From NCBI RefSeq assembly GCF_903166545.1, contig NZ_CAESCH010000001.1, positions 3,352,001 through 3,416,000 on the forward strand: DNA of 64,000 bases, in the 5' to 3' direction. Below the pieces are notes generated by a model. The model searched no databases, was not told the origin of the DNA, and saw only the letters and a list, made by a program, of their open reading frames with translations. The DNA comes from Metabacillus schmidteae (GTDB lineage: Bacteria > Bacillota > Bacilli > Bacillales > Bacillaceae). Shown piece after piece: positions 16,752-25,071 of this stretch (positions are counted from its first letter, which is position 1; each line of letters opens with the position of its first letter). The position numbers were made by a program, and so were the translations under genes.

Positions 16752-17732
16752 TCACGATTCTTTTGTATCTAACGGCTTTAATTTCGCTTCAATTTCTTGT
16801 CGTTGTGATTCAAAATAAGGAGGCAACGCTAAACGCTCACCTAGATGCTCGAAATCCTCGTCCCCTTCAAATCCGGGACCATCTGTTGCTAGCTCAAAAA
16901 GAATGCCATTTGGTTCTCTAAAGTATAATGAGCGGAAATAATAGCATTCTACAAATCCTGAGTTAGGAAGGTGACTGCTTTTTAAACGTTCGACCCATTT
17001 TTTTAACTCTTCCTCATCTTCAACCCGAAATGCAACATGATGCACACTGCCTCTCCCAGGTCTTTCGCGATTATTTTCACCATCTTCTACTATATGAACC
17101 TCAGCACCTGTTCCACCCTCACCAGTTTCAAAAACACGAACTTGTTTTTGATCTTCATTTCTTGTATAGCCTTGCTTTTCTCTAAATCCCATTAAATCTG
17201 TTAGTGTATTAATAGTTCGTTCAGGACGAGACACTGTTAGTACCACAGGTCCAAGTCCAACTATGCCCTTTTCAGTTGGAACAGTGCTTTTATCCCAAGG
17301 TATTCCCCCCTCAACTCCGGAGTTCGTTTCATCAGAAACAAGAATCAATCGTTGACCCTCATGATCACGAAATGAGAGAGTAGAACGTCCCCCTTCTACT
17401 TGAATTTCATCATGATCGACTTCTAACTCCCCAAAACGTTTTTTCCAATATTGGATAGCTTCGTCGTTTTTGACACGAAGAGATGTCCCTGAAATACTGT
17501 TTGTTCCCGGATATGTTCTACCTGCACGCGGGATTTCAAAAAAGGTTAAATCTGTACCAGGATTTCCACGCTCATCCGCATAAAATAAATGGTAAACAGA
17601 TGTATCATCTTGATTCACGGTTTTCTTTACTAATCTAAGTCCTAACACTTTCGTATAAAATTCATAATTTGCTTTTGCATTTGCAGTTATGGCAGAGACA
17701 TGATGAATCCCTTTTAAAGGTTTTATGCTCAT
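16752..17732 (-). CDS. Ring-cleaving dioxygenase, MhqA/MhqE/MhqO family
   Basis: A 326-aa protein with two vicinal-oxygen-chelate (glyoxalase-fold) repeats. Metal ligands are visible in GIHHVSAITAN, in GSVHHVAFRVEDEEE and in GILFELATDGPGF (Glu). In B. subtilis three paralogues (MhqA, MhqE, MhqO) are induced by methylhydroquinone and related electrophiles and are controlled by MhqR; I cannot say which one this is. ATG at 17732 is used since the upstream ATG at 17744 overlaps the AGGAGATG ribosome site. It is first in an operon with mhqD and has an MhqR-like operator in its promoter. Confidence 0.9.
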   Translation of the reverse strand: MSIKPLKGIHHVSAITANAKANYEFYTKVLGLRLVKKTVNQDDTSVYHLFYADERGNPGTDLTFFEIPRAGRTYPGTNSISGTSLRVKNDEAIQYWKKRFGELEVDHDEIQVEGGRSTLSFRDHEGQRLILVSDETNSGVEGGIPWDKSTVPTEKGIVGLGPVVLTVSRPERTINTLTDLMGFREKQGYTRNEDQKQVRVFETGEGGTGAEVHIVEDGENNRERPGRGSVHHVAFRVEDEEELKKWVERLKSSHLPNSGFVECYYFRSLYFREPNGILFELATDGPGFEGDEDFEHLGERLALPPYFESQRQEIEAKLKPLDTKES

Positions 17733-17777
17733 TATGAAACTCATCTCCTATTCAATTTTTAATTATCTTATATAAAA

Positions 17778-17795
17778 TATCTCGATTTCAAGATA
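17778..17795 (-). promoter_or_regulatory. MhqR-type operator
   Basis: On the minus strand, TATCTTGAAATCGAGATA is an imperfect dyad that matches the B. subtilis MhqR box pattern (ATCT...TCGAGAT). It lies about 46 bases upstream of the dioxygenase ATG, overlapping a TTGAAA that may serve as -35. mhqR itself is not in the window. Confidence 0.75.
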
Positions 17796-17840
17796 ATTAT
17801 ATATGAATATGATTAGCACGTCAAGTTATGATTATTATGT

Positions 17841-17873
17841 AATAAGGGTTAACGAGATTCGTTAACCCTTATT
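17841..17873 (-). terminator. Terminator after the Gln-rich coat-like gene
   Basis: AATAAGGGTTAACGA / TCGTTAACCCTTATT, a 15-bp perfect stem with a three-base loop, between the two minus-strand units. Confidence 0.8.
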
Positions 17874-17876
17874 TTT

Positions 17877-18230
17877 TTACTGTTGTATAAATTGTCTATT
17901 TTGCTGTTGGAAATGACGGTAACTTGGAATTTGTGATTGAACTTGGTTTTGAGTGTGTAATTGTTCATTTTGCATATAAGCTGGAGTTGAACTGTATGCT
18001 CCAACCGAAATTTCCTGTTGCATTTGATTGCAAACGTTTAAGATTTGCTGACATTGCTGTAATGCTTGATTATGACCCTGTAAGCTTTGTTGAATAACTT
18101 GTACATTATGTTGTTCTTGTTGCAGCATTTGCTTATATAATTGTGTACCTTGCTGTGTTTGCTGTATTAATTGTTGAACGATTTGACGACATTCATTAAT
18201 TTGTTGCATGGCATGTTGTGGTGTATGCAT
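17877..18230 (-). CDS. Gln-rich probable spore coat protein (117 aa)
   Basis: A low-complexity protein with about one third glutamine (for example QQLIQQTQQGTQLYKQMLQQ), predicted as a long helix or coiled coil for the first ~75 residues, and a looser Gln/Asn/Tyr tail. It lies 17 bases behind a CotF-like coat gene and shares the operon, so a coat or spore-surface role is likely, but that is an inference from context and composition. CGGAGGGA lies six bases before the ATG. Three cysteines (CRQIV, CQQIL, CNQM) could allow cross-linking. Confidence 0.75.
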   Translation of the reverse strand: MHTPQHAMQQINECRQIVQQLIQQTQQGTQLYKQMLQQEQHNVQVIQQSLQGHNQALQQCQQILNVCNQMQQEISVGAYSSTPAYMQNEQLHTQNQVQSQIPSYRHFQQQNRQFIQQ

Positions 18231-18247
18231 AAAAATCCCTCCGTGTA

Positions 18248-18844
18248 TTAATATGTTTGTTGTTGATTGCTATAAAGTGCGTTTGGTTGATAGCTATTGA
18301 TCATTGCTTTAGTTGTCGCTTGATCAAAGGTAGGAACTTGATAATAACCATTTTGATTCATATACATCCAAGTTTCATATGCCTGATCTGCACAATTTCT
18401 TGAACTTTGAACTAGCATTTCTCTCATTTGAGAGTCCGTCAATTCTAATGCAGCATGCATTTTCACCACAGCACTAGATTTATGAGTGCCTAGCATAAGA
18501 GCAGAAATATCTCGGTCATTTAATTGATTCACGGAAGCATTAGGTGCTTCAGGTACTCCATTCATTTTTATTCCATACGTTGGTGTTGCTTTAAATGATG
18601 TTTGTACAGACTGAAGCTGACCTTGACTTCCTTTTTGCTGCAGCGTGTTGACAAAAGTTGTATACTCATTTGTCATAAATGAAAGCTGATTTTGAAGAAT
18701 ATTCTTCAAGTTTTGGTCTTGACAGTGTGGTATTAGGAGCTGAAATTGATTTATTCCATTGATCATGCAGCTAAGTACTTCATGACACTCCATAATTTCA
18801 TGTGCACCAATGTTTACTTGATTCATTTGCATTTGGCTTTGCAA
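18248..18844 (-). CDS. CotF-like spore coat protein
   Basis: A 198-aa protein of the CotF family (similar to B. subtilis YhcQ-type coat proteins). The first part (GAHEIMECHEVLSCMINGINQF...CQDQNLKNILQNQL) and the later AALELTDSQMREMLVQSSRNCADQAYETW...MNQNGYYQVP block are the four-helix ferritin-like CotF pattern. It begins with TTG at 18844, seven bases after AAGGGGG; the next ATGs at codons 5 and 7 lack a site. It is the first gene of a two-gene coat operon. No clear sporulation promoter was found by eye. Confidence 0.88.
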   Translation of the reverse strand: MQSQMQMNQVNIGAHEIMECHEVLSCMINGINQFQLLIPHCQDQNLKNILQNQLSFMTNEYTTFVNTLQQKGSQGQLQSVQTSFKATPTYGIKMNGVPEAPNASVNQLNDRDISALMLGTHKSSAVVKMHAALELTDSQMREMLVQSSRNCADQAYETWMYMNQNGYYQVPTFDQATTKAMINSYQPNALYSNQQQTY

Positions 18845-18935
18845 GGTAAAACCCCCTTAAATCATTTTTTAAAGCCAAATTTAAAATCCCACTAACGAAA
18901 TCGAATTATTCATTCATTTTTCTTATCTTCTCAAA

Positions 18936-18967
18936 TAAAAAAAACCTAGACTAATCCTAGGTTTTTT
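18936..18967 (-). terminator. Terminator of the 94-aa gene
   Basis: AAACCTAG / CTAGGTTT stem overlapping the stop codon of the 94-aa ORF, with a T8 tail on the minus strand. Confidence 0.8.
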
Positions 18968-19250
18968 AAGAAAAATAATATTGTATCGAACCATTTGGTC
19001 TTAACATAAGGGTTACTCTTGCATGATGTTCAAAATCTTTCGTTAAAGTAAATTGAATACCATTCCATTCAAGCTGCCAATCTTCTGGTGCACTTGCTTG
19101 CAGGTGTAACAATTGATATTTATACATTCTATAATGACGTGACATAGCAAAATGCCCCTCAACAATCGCATACCATAGTTCTTTTAAATATGTTTTTGCC
19201 TCTATAGAAGCTTGAGATTGTGAGATTTGATTTACTGTAAGATAATTCAT
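18966..19250 (-). CDS. Hypothetical protein (94 aa)
   Basis: A 94-aa soluble protein with an N-terminal helix (QASIEAKTYLKELWYAIVEGHFAMSRHYRMYKYQLLHLQ) and a beta-rich C-terminus (WQLEWNGIQFTLTKDF...ARVTLMLRPNGSIQYYF). It has a ribosome site (GGGAG, 5 bases) and a terminator at the stop. I do not recognise the family; the context is spore-coat and housekeeping genes. No cysteines, no signal peptide. Confidence 0.7.
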   Translation of the reverse strand: MNYLTVNQISQSQASIEAKTYLKELWYAIVEGHFAMSRHYRMYKYQLLHLQASAPEDWQLEWNGIQFTLTKDFEHHARVTLMLRPNGSIQYYFS

Positions 19251-19323
19251 TTGTCTCCCTCACCTCTTTTTACTAGATTAGTTGAGTTCGAACAAAAATA
19301 CTAGTTTTAAATGTTACCAATCT

Positions 19324-19941
19324 TTATGCATGGCTTTTTACTGTATCTTCTTGATCACGATCCATTTCTTTTATAGGTGATTTCTTATATCTTCCGATAA
19401 TATTACTTGCTATAAAAATACATAATATTGAAAAAAGAGCACCTGTCCAACCAACTAAGGTTAATGCAAATAAAATGATTAAAGAATCACAAACAAATAA
19501 AACGAGGCCTCTATTAATTCCGAATTTTTTATCGATATATAAGCCTAAAATATGAATACCACCTAATGAAGATCCGTTATTTAATACAAACGTTACTCCA
19601 ATTCCAATAAGCAGTCCTGAGATGATAGAAGCAAACGCCATATTCATTTCCATTATAGGTATGATTTGATCAAACCATTCACGAAGTAAAGAGATACCTG
19701 TTATTGATAATAAACTTGAAATCGTAAACCATTTTCCAAGCTCACGAATTGATAGAAAGAAAAAAGGGAGATTCACTATAAAAAAGAGTGTTCCCCAGGA
19801 TAGAGGAGATAGAAACGAGAAGATTGTTGAAATACCGGCTGTTCCACCAAATGTTAAATGATGATCAGATAATAGTTTAATGCCCAATGAAGTTAAAGTT
19901 AGACCAATAAAGACAAAAGCGAGTTTTTTTATAAAATCCAT
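19324..19941 (-). CDS. YitT family membrane protein
   Basis: A 205-aa integral membrane protein with about five to six hydrophobic segments and the YitT signature GGTAGISTIFSF near the N-terminus and GSSLGGIHILGLYIDKKFGINRG in the middle. It lacks the C-terminal DUF2179 domain of full-length YitT proteins, so it belongs to the shorter group. The function of the family is not established; transport of a small solute is presumed. CGGGGGC precedes the ATG. Monocistronic. Confidence 0.85.
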   Translation of the reverse strand: MDFIKKLAFVFIGLTLTSLGIKLLSDHHLTFGGTAGISTIFSFLSPLSWGTLFFIVNLPFFFLSIRELGKWFTISSLLSITGISLLREWFDQIIPIMEMNMAFASIISGLLIGIGVTFVLNNGSSLGGIHILGLYIDKKFGINRGLVLFVCDSLIILFALTLVGWTGALFSILCIFIASNIIGRYKKSPIKEMDRDQEDTVKSHA

Positions 19942-20039
19942 ATAAAGCCCCCGTTCATTGTTATCCTATAATAACTTATCTCACAAAGAAGCGCGGGTCA
20001 ATACAATAGGAAGTATTCGGAATCTTATGTTTTTTATAG

Positions 20040-20097
20040 AAAAAAGGCTTTAACACATAGACTCTATAAACAGAGTTCTCATGTGATAAAGCCTTTT
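20040..20097 (-). terminator. Terminator of the cyclophilin gene
   Basis: AAAAAGGCTTT (20041-20051) pairs with AAAGCCTTTT (20088-20097), with inner ACACAT/ATGTGA and ACTCT/AGAGT helices, making a long branched-free hairpin. Confidence 0.8.
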
Positions 20098-20121
20098 AAC
20101 TACTTCCATTTAAACTATAAA

Positions 20122-20751
20122 TTATTCGACTTTTTCCGGTTCAGGATATTCAATCCCAAATGTTTCAACTGTCAATTCTTTTATTTTTTGTTCTTTTAAA
20201 GGCTTGTCCTGTTCGTCTGTATCTACAGCGACGATTTTATCAACTGCATCCATTCCTTCGGTTACTTTCCCAAAAGCTGCATAATCTCCATCCAATTGAG
20301 CAGAATCTGCAACCATGATAAAAAACTGTGACCCTGCAGAATTAGGGTCCTGTGCTCGTGCCATCGAAATGACACCTCTCTCGTGCTTTACATCATTTTC
20401 AAAGCCGTTTGAAGAAAATTCGCCTTCAATACTATAGTCAGGTCCACCCATTCCTGAACCTTCCGGATCTCCCCCCTGTATCATAAAACCGGGTATAACC
20501 CGATGAAAAATAAGTCCATTATAAAACCCGGAATTAGCTAAAGAAATAAAATTATTAACTGTATTAGGGGCAACATTTGGGTAAAGTTCAACTTTTATAA
20601 CATCACCATTTTCCATTGTAATCGTTGCAATTGGATTTTCCTCAATTTTTTTGAGTGGCTCTGTGCCTGTTCCCTCCTGCTCGTTTGCACCACAGCCTAC
20701 TAACAAGATAAGTAACAAAGAAAAAATTAATAGATTGAACCTGTTCTTCAT
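20122..20751 (-). CDS. Lipoprotein peptidyl-prolyl cis-trans isomerase (cyclophilin type)
   Basis: A 209-aa cyclophilin anchored outside the cell: signal peptide with lipobox LLVGC (Cys20), then a short linker and the PPIase domain. Hallmarks are NFISLANSGFYNGLIFHRVIPGFMIQGGDPEGSGMGGP, GVISMARAQDPNSAGSQFFIM and DGDYAAFGKVTEGMDAVD, which hold the catalytic Arg/Phe and Gln. It should assist folding of exported proteins at the membrane surface, complementing the PrsA-type isomerases. B. subtilis has only the cytoplasmic PpiB, so this is a secreted relative. Monocistronic. Confidence 0.92.
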   Translation of the reverse strand: MKNRFNLLIFSLLLILLVGCGANEQEGTGTEPLKKIEENPIATITMENGDVIKVELYPNVAPNTVNNFISLANSGFYNGLIFHRVIPGFMIQGGDPEGSGMGGPDYSIEGEFSSNGFENDVKHERGVISMARAQDPNSAGSQFFIMVADSAQLDGDYAAFGKVTEGMDAVDKIVAVDTDEQDKPLKEQKIKELTVETFGIEYPEPEKVE

Positions 20752-20861
20752 ATTTTGCTCCTTTCCAAACTGTTATGTATGAATACTTTCTCAAGCCTTC
20801 ATAAAAGCCGTTATGTATGTTACCGTTAAAGTATACAAGATTGATATAGGTGGTGTCTAAC

Positions 20862-22778
20862 TTGACAATGTCTGAACTTAAGCATCTTTTGAAGGATTAC
20901 TACCCTTTTTCACTTTTAACTGAATATCAACTTCAAGAATTAACTGAAAAGGCCTCACAAAAGCATTTTTCAAAGAATGAATTTATATTTCATGAAGATG
21001 AGGCTGTTGAAGAGATTGACCTCTACTTTCTTGTTTCAGGATTAGCAAAAAATATTCTTCACCAATCAAATGGGAAACAATTATCTCTAAGATATTACTA
21101 TCCAGGTGATATTATTGGATTGATGGTGATGTTTACAAGCGGTGAACTAAATTTTTCTGTGCAAGCTCTTGAAGATTGTACAGTTTTCAAATTTAATAAA
21201 CGTCATTTTTTCGAAATTATGACACGTAACAATGATTTTTCTAAGGTTATTTGGGGAAGTATCGGCGAACGAACAAAGTCTTTATATAATGAGATGAAGA
21301 ATAAGGCTTCACAAGCGGATGATGAAGAAAATGTTCATTTACTAAAGACACGTGTAAAAATACTTATGGAACCACCGCTTTTTATTCAGCCACATCTCAC
21401 GATGAACCAAGCTGCCAAAATGTTAAAAGAACGAAATGAATCTGGATTAATCGTAAGTAAAGATTCTGCAAAGATGCTTGGAATAATAACTTACGATGAG
21501 ATTTTAAACTATACTTCAACTACACCAACATCTCATTTTGTTAGTGATTGGATGAATACAACTCCTGTATATGTTGATGCAGATGCTTTTGCTTTCGAGG
21601 CTTTATCATTTATTAAAAACAAATTCAGTCATTGCATTCCTGTTCTCAACAACCAACATGTGATCGGTATATTGACGTCACGCTCATTTTTAAATCTTGA
21701 AAATTCCAGCTATTTAGATCTAACCTACAATGTACAAAAAACAACATCACTTGATGCCTTAGTTAAGCAAGGTCCTCTAGTGAATACCACTTTACATGCC
21801 TTTGTAGAAAATCTGGTTGAAAAAGAAAGCTATGCTTATAATGTGTCGGAAATGATAACAAACCATAATGACAATCTTCATAGACAATTGATAAAGCTAA
21901 CAGAAAATGAAATGAAACAACAAGGATATGGCAGACCTCCAATTAACTACTGCTTTATCGTTATGGGAAGTCAAGCTAGAAATGAACAAGGCTTTCGTAC
22001 TGATCAAGATAACGGTATGATATTAGCCAATTATGAGCACTTATCTAATCGAGAATGGATTGAAGAGTATTTTATTACCTTTACTAAAAAATTGAATTCA
22101 TCCCTTCGAGAATTAGGGTTTCCGGAGTGTACAGGCGGGATTATGGCGAAAGAGGAAAAATGGAGAAAATCGGTATCACAATGGAAAATTGATATTCAAA
22201 CATGGAGAAATGAACTTGATGCTCAGGAAATCCAAAATTTCACTATGTTCTATGATTTCAGACCTATTTATGGAGATTTTTCATTAGCTGATGAGGTTAG
22301 AGCATTCTTAAATGAAAAAGCTCAGCATTCTAAAACTCTGCAGCAGCTTTTAATGAAGGATGCCCTTCGATTTAAAGTTTCCGCTCATCCTTTTGGTTTA
22401 ATAAATTTGAAGCAGAAGAATAAAAAAATTAATGTCAAAAAAACCGGTCTCACACAAATTATCTATTCCACTCGAATTAATGCGATTAAATATGGTATTA
22501 ATGAAGTAAGTACGATTAAAAGATTAAATGCATTAAAAAACTTACAAGCGATGCATCCTCGAGATGTTGAAAACGCAAAAACAGCCCTTCATTATTTGCA
22601 TTATTTTAGACTTAGGCAAAATCTGAAAGAATTAGAAAACAACAGTTATGTTTCAAACGACATTCCGATTCATGAACTTACAAAAGAGGACCGATTGAAG
22701 CTCAAAGAAGCATTACAGGTTGCTCATCGAATGCAACAAGTAACAAAAATTAGCTTCAACAGAAACCGGGTGGTGTAG
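20862..22778 (+). CDS. cNMP-binding / CBS / DUF294 nucleotidyltransferase-like protein
   Basis: About 638 aa in four parts: a cyclic-nucleotide-binding-like beta barrel (roughly 1-125, FHEDEAVEEIDLYFLVSGLAK), a CBS pair (about 160-285), a DUF294 nucleotidyltransferase-like domain (FIVMGSQARNEQGFRTDQDNG, the GS...D.D pattern) and a DUF294 C-terminal helical domain. Similar proteins are thought to sense adenine nucleotides and to modify an unknown target; some resemble PII uridylyltransferase. The start is uncertain: TTG at 20862 or ATG at 20868, both behind AGGTGG. The exonuclease gene follows after five bases, so they form an operon, an arrangement seen in many bacteria. Confidence 0.88.
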   Translation: MTMSELKHLLKDYYPFSLLTEYQLQELTEKASQKHFSKNEFIFHEDEAVEEIDLYFLVSGLAKNILHQSNGKQLSLRYYYPGDIIGLMVMFTSGELNFSVQALEDCTVFKFNKRHFFEIMTRNNDFSKVIWGSIGERTKSLYNEMKNKASQADDEENVHLLKTRVKILMEPPLFIQPHLTMNQAAKMLKERNESGLIVSKDSAKMLGIITYDEILNYTSTTPTSHFVSDWMNTTPVYVDADAFAFEALSFIKNKFSHCIPVLNNQHVIGILTSRSFLNLENSSYLDLTYNVQKTTSLDALVKQGPLVNTTLHAFVENLVEKESYAYNVSEMITNHNDNLHRQLIKLTENEMKQQGYGRPPINYCFIVMGSQARNEQGFRTDQDNGMILANYEHLSNREWIEEYFITFTKKLNSSLRELGFPECTGGIMAKEEKWRKSVSQWKIDIQTWRNELDAQEIQNFTMFYDFRPIYGDFSLADEVRAFLNEKAQHSKTLQQLLMKDALRFKVSAHPFGLINLKQKNKKINVKKTGLTQIIYSTRINAIKYGINEVSTIKRLNALKNLQAMHPRDVENAKTALHYLHYFRLRQNLKELENNSYVSNDIPIHELTKEDRLKLKEALQVAHRMQQVTKISFNRNRVV

Positions 22779-22783
22779 TCAGT

Positions 22784-23503
22784 TTGCCAGATGATATTAA
22801 AGTCATAAAGTATTTTCTTTGGGATCATTATTTTCTAAAATATCATATAAAAAAAATGGCCCAATTACCCTCGTATAGTACTGCAAGTCAATCAATCGAA
22901 GATTTTCTAACTAGTCAACAAGGACTAATGAAACAACCCGTTGCTTCTTGCACATTTACAATATTCGATTTGGAAACAACTGGATTTTTTCCAGCTATAG
23001 GTGATGAAATCATTTCAATCGGTGCTATTAAGGTCAAAAACTTCAAAATACAATATGATGAAGCCTTTTATACAATCGTTAAACCTATTGGCAGAATACC
23101 AAAAGGAATTCAAGATCTGACAGGTCTTTCAGAAGATATCCTAAATAAAGCAGAACCTTTTCCTGTTGGCATCTCAAAATTCCTCGATTTTTGTAAAGGG
23201 AGTATTTTGGTTGCCCATCCAGCTACCTTTGATATTGAATTTTTGAAAACGACAATTAAACTATGGAACCTTCCTAATTTCTCTGTCAATTACGTGGATT
23301 CACATCTTCTTGCAAATGAACAATTTCAGGGTTTGCGAAACTATTTGGATGAACTTGTCGTTCGTTTTGGCATTCCTGAACGTGAACGCCATCATGCTTT
23401 GAATGATGCGATCATGACTGCAGAAGTTTTTATAAAGCTAATTGAGAATTTCGATCAGATCAAAAGTATAGAAGAATTACAGCCAAATAAAGAAAAGGAG
23501 TGA
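22784..23503 (+). CDS. DnaQ-like 3'-5' exonuclease (DEDDh)
   Basis: A 239-aa exonuclease with all three DEDDh motifs: FDLETTGFFP (Exo I), VAHPATFDIEFL (Exo II) and HHALNDAIMTA (Exo III, His as general base). The domain begins near residue 55 after a basic, helical N-terminal extension. The start is TTG at 22784, eight bases after GGGTGG in the end of the preceding gene. Coupling with the DUF294 gene suggests a joint role in nucleotide turnover, perhaps degrading a small RNA or oligonucleotide; this is inference. A strong terminator follows. Confidence 0.92.
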   Translation: MPDDIKVIKYFLWDHYFLKYHIKKMAQLPSYSTASQSIEDFLTSQQGLMKQPVASCTFTIFDLETTGFFPAIGDEIISIGAIKVKNFKIQYDEAFYTIVKPIGRIPKGIQDLTGLSEDILNKAEPFPVGISKFLDFCKGSILVAHPATFDIEFLKTTIKLWNLPNFSVNYVDSHLLANEQFQGLRNYLDELVVRFGIPERERHHALNDAIMTAEVFIKLIENFDQIKSIEELQPNKEKE

Positions 23504-23528
23504 CTTTTTAGAAGTCACTCCTTTTCTC
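23491..23528. terminator. Bidirectional terminator
   Basis: AGAAAAGGAGTGACTT / AAGTCACTCCTTTTCT, 16-bp perfect stem between converging genes. Confidence 0.9.
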
Positions 23529-23783
23529 TTATAATTTTTTAAATACAGCCGTCTGTATGGTGATATCCCCTTGTGTTTGCTGTGTTATATGTGAGAATGT
23601 GTAAACACATCCACAACCGTCTATATCAAATAATGTCATTTCCATAAAATCTTGTGGCAACTCGTGTAAATGCTTTAAAATGATTTCATTTTCAGTTGTA
23701 TATTGTAGATCTCCCTCCTGTAAATAGTGAACGAAAGGATTTGTTTCTAGAAGATTTTCATATGGAGTGTTGAAATAATTCAT
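23529..23783 (-). CDS. Hypothetical protein (84 aa)
   Basis: An 84-aa acidic protein (MNYFNTPYENLLETNPFVHYLQEGDLQY...) with a conserved-looking FDIDGCGCVYTF cysteine pair in its second half. AGGTGAGGTG lies upstream of the ATG. No domain is recognised and no membrane segment seen. Convergent with the exonuclease operon and likely sharing its terminator. Confidence 0.65.
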   Translation of the reverse strand: MNYFNTPYENLLETNPFVHYLQEGDLQYTTENEIILKHLHELPQDFMEMTLFDIDGCGCVYTFSHITQQTQGDITIQTAVFKKL

Positions 23784-24035
23784 TTAAAGCACCTCACCTT
23801 TTTATTTTTCAATCAATTCTGTATTTTCTGATTATTTATATAATACACGAAATTAATCATTTTGAAAACTATTTTTTAAAAATTTATTAATGGAAATATC
23901 TTCTCCATTTTTCTACACAAGTCTCTATTTTTTTCACAACTGTATTATTACCTATTCCCCTTATTGACATGCAAATGATACCAATATCTTAATCTATTTT
24001 TCATGTTAAAATAAACTGAAGGATGTGATAGATTA

Positions 24036-25022
24036 ATGAGTTTTAAGTCAGTTTTCATTATATTACTATTATCATTTCCCCTTTTAGTCAGTTTTGAAAC
24101 CATAGATAACCAGCCCCTCGCTTCCTATATATCGCCAGAAGGAATTTATTTCACAAGCTATACACCTTCATGGGATGAAAAAAAGTTAAAAGATTTATAT
24201 AAAGAGCTTTTATTAAATAAACATGGAGAAGAAATAACGGAATTAAACGAAATTAGAATTTTAGGTGGGACTCATTCAAGTACTAATACTAAGGGAAGTT
24301 ATCATTCTCTAAACCAAACGATTGTTTTATATCAAGGTGCTACATTTGATAAGCCCCTTGATTACCGTGAAACATTATCACATGAATACGGACATCATTT
24401 TGCTTATTATTATTTTCCAACACATCACCTTCCATTCTCAAAGTGGCAAAGAATACGAGGCATTGACGTTACGGATATGAGATGGGATGCTTTTTGGAAC
24501 TATGACGAACAATTTCACGCGATTTATCCACAAGAAATTATTGCAGATGATTATGTTCTTTTATACGGAGCCACGAGTGAACTGGATTCAGATGAAATTG
24601 TGTCAAATGAAGCATTCTATTTACGTACACAGCATGAAAATCAGGAAATTCCAAATGTGTTGGAAAACAAGAAGCTACACTCTTTTTTGGAAGAGGAAAC
24701 AGGAATACCTATTGATTTATCACGAACTCTCGACTCGCCGAAGTTCATCGAGTGGAATGATCAAGATATCATTTTCTCTGTTTCATCAAGGGAAAACGTT
24801 GCATATCGATTAAACCTCGAGTTATTTGATTATCAAAGTGGTAAGCAGTTAGTTGAATTGTATGAAATAACATCAGAAGAAACCACTAAATTGAGCTTCT
24901 CTTTAAATGAAGAGGACATTCATAATATTTCTGATTATGAATATGCCATTATCTCAATAGACGTTGTTGACTTAACAACTTCCATTGGATTTGAGACAGA
25001 TGAAACACAAGTTTCATTATAG
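24036..25022 (+). CDS. Secreted putative zinc metallopeptidase
   Basis: A 328-aa protein with an N-terminal signal-like helix (MSFKSVFIILLLSFPLLVSF), then a peptidase domain with HEYGHH at 116-121 (HExxH zinc motif) and a plausible downstream Glu ligand in PQEIIADDYVLLYG (Glu167), a gluzincin-like arrangement. The C-terminal ~110 residues look like a beta-sandwich (SVSSRENVAYRLNLELFDYQ...). I do not recognise the exact MEROPS family. GGATGTGAT precedes the ATG. Monocistronic, flanked by terminators, divergent from the 84-aa gene. Confidence 0.78.
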   Translation: MSFKSVFIILLLSFPLLVSFETIDNQPLASYISPEGIYFTSYTPSWDEKKLKDLYKELLLNKHGEEITELNEIRILGGTHSSTNTKGSYHSLNQTIVLYQGATFDKPLDYRETLSHEYGHHFAYYYFPTHHLPFSKWQRIRGIDVTDMRWDAFWNYDEQFHAIYPQEIIADDYVLLYGATSELDSDEIVSNEAFYLRTQHENQEIPNVLENKKLHSFLEEETGIPIDLSRTLDSPKFIEWNDQDIIFSVSSRENVAYRLNLELFDYQSGKQLVELYEITSEETTKLSFSLNEEDIHNISDYEYAIISIDVVDLTTSIGFETDETQVSL

Positions 25023-25025
25023 AAT

Positions 25026-25067
25026 TAAAAAGGATTGAGTAACAAGAAAAGTTACTCAATCCTTTTA
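25026..25067. terminator. Bidirectional terminator
   Basis: AAAAAGGATTGAGTAAC / GTTACTCAATCCTTTT, long perfect stem with a seven-base loop, between the peptidase and the cation ATPase genes. Confidence 0.9.
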
Positions 25068-25071
25068 AATA

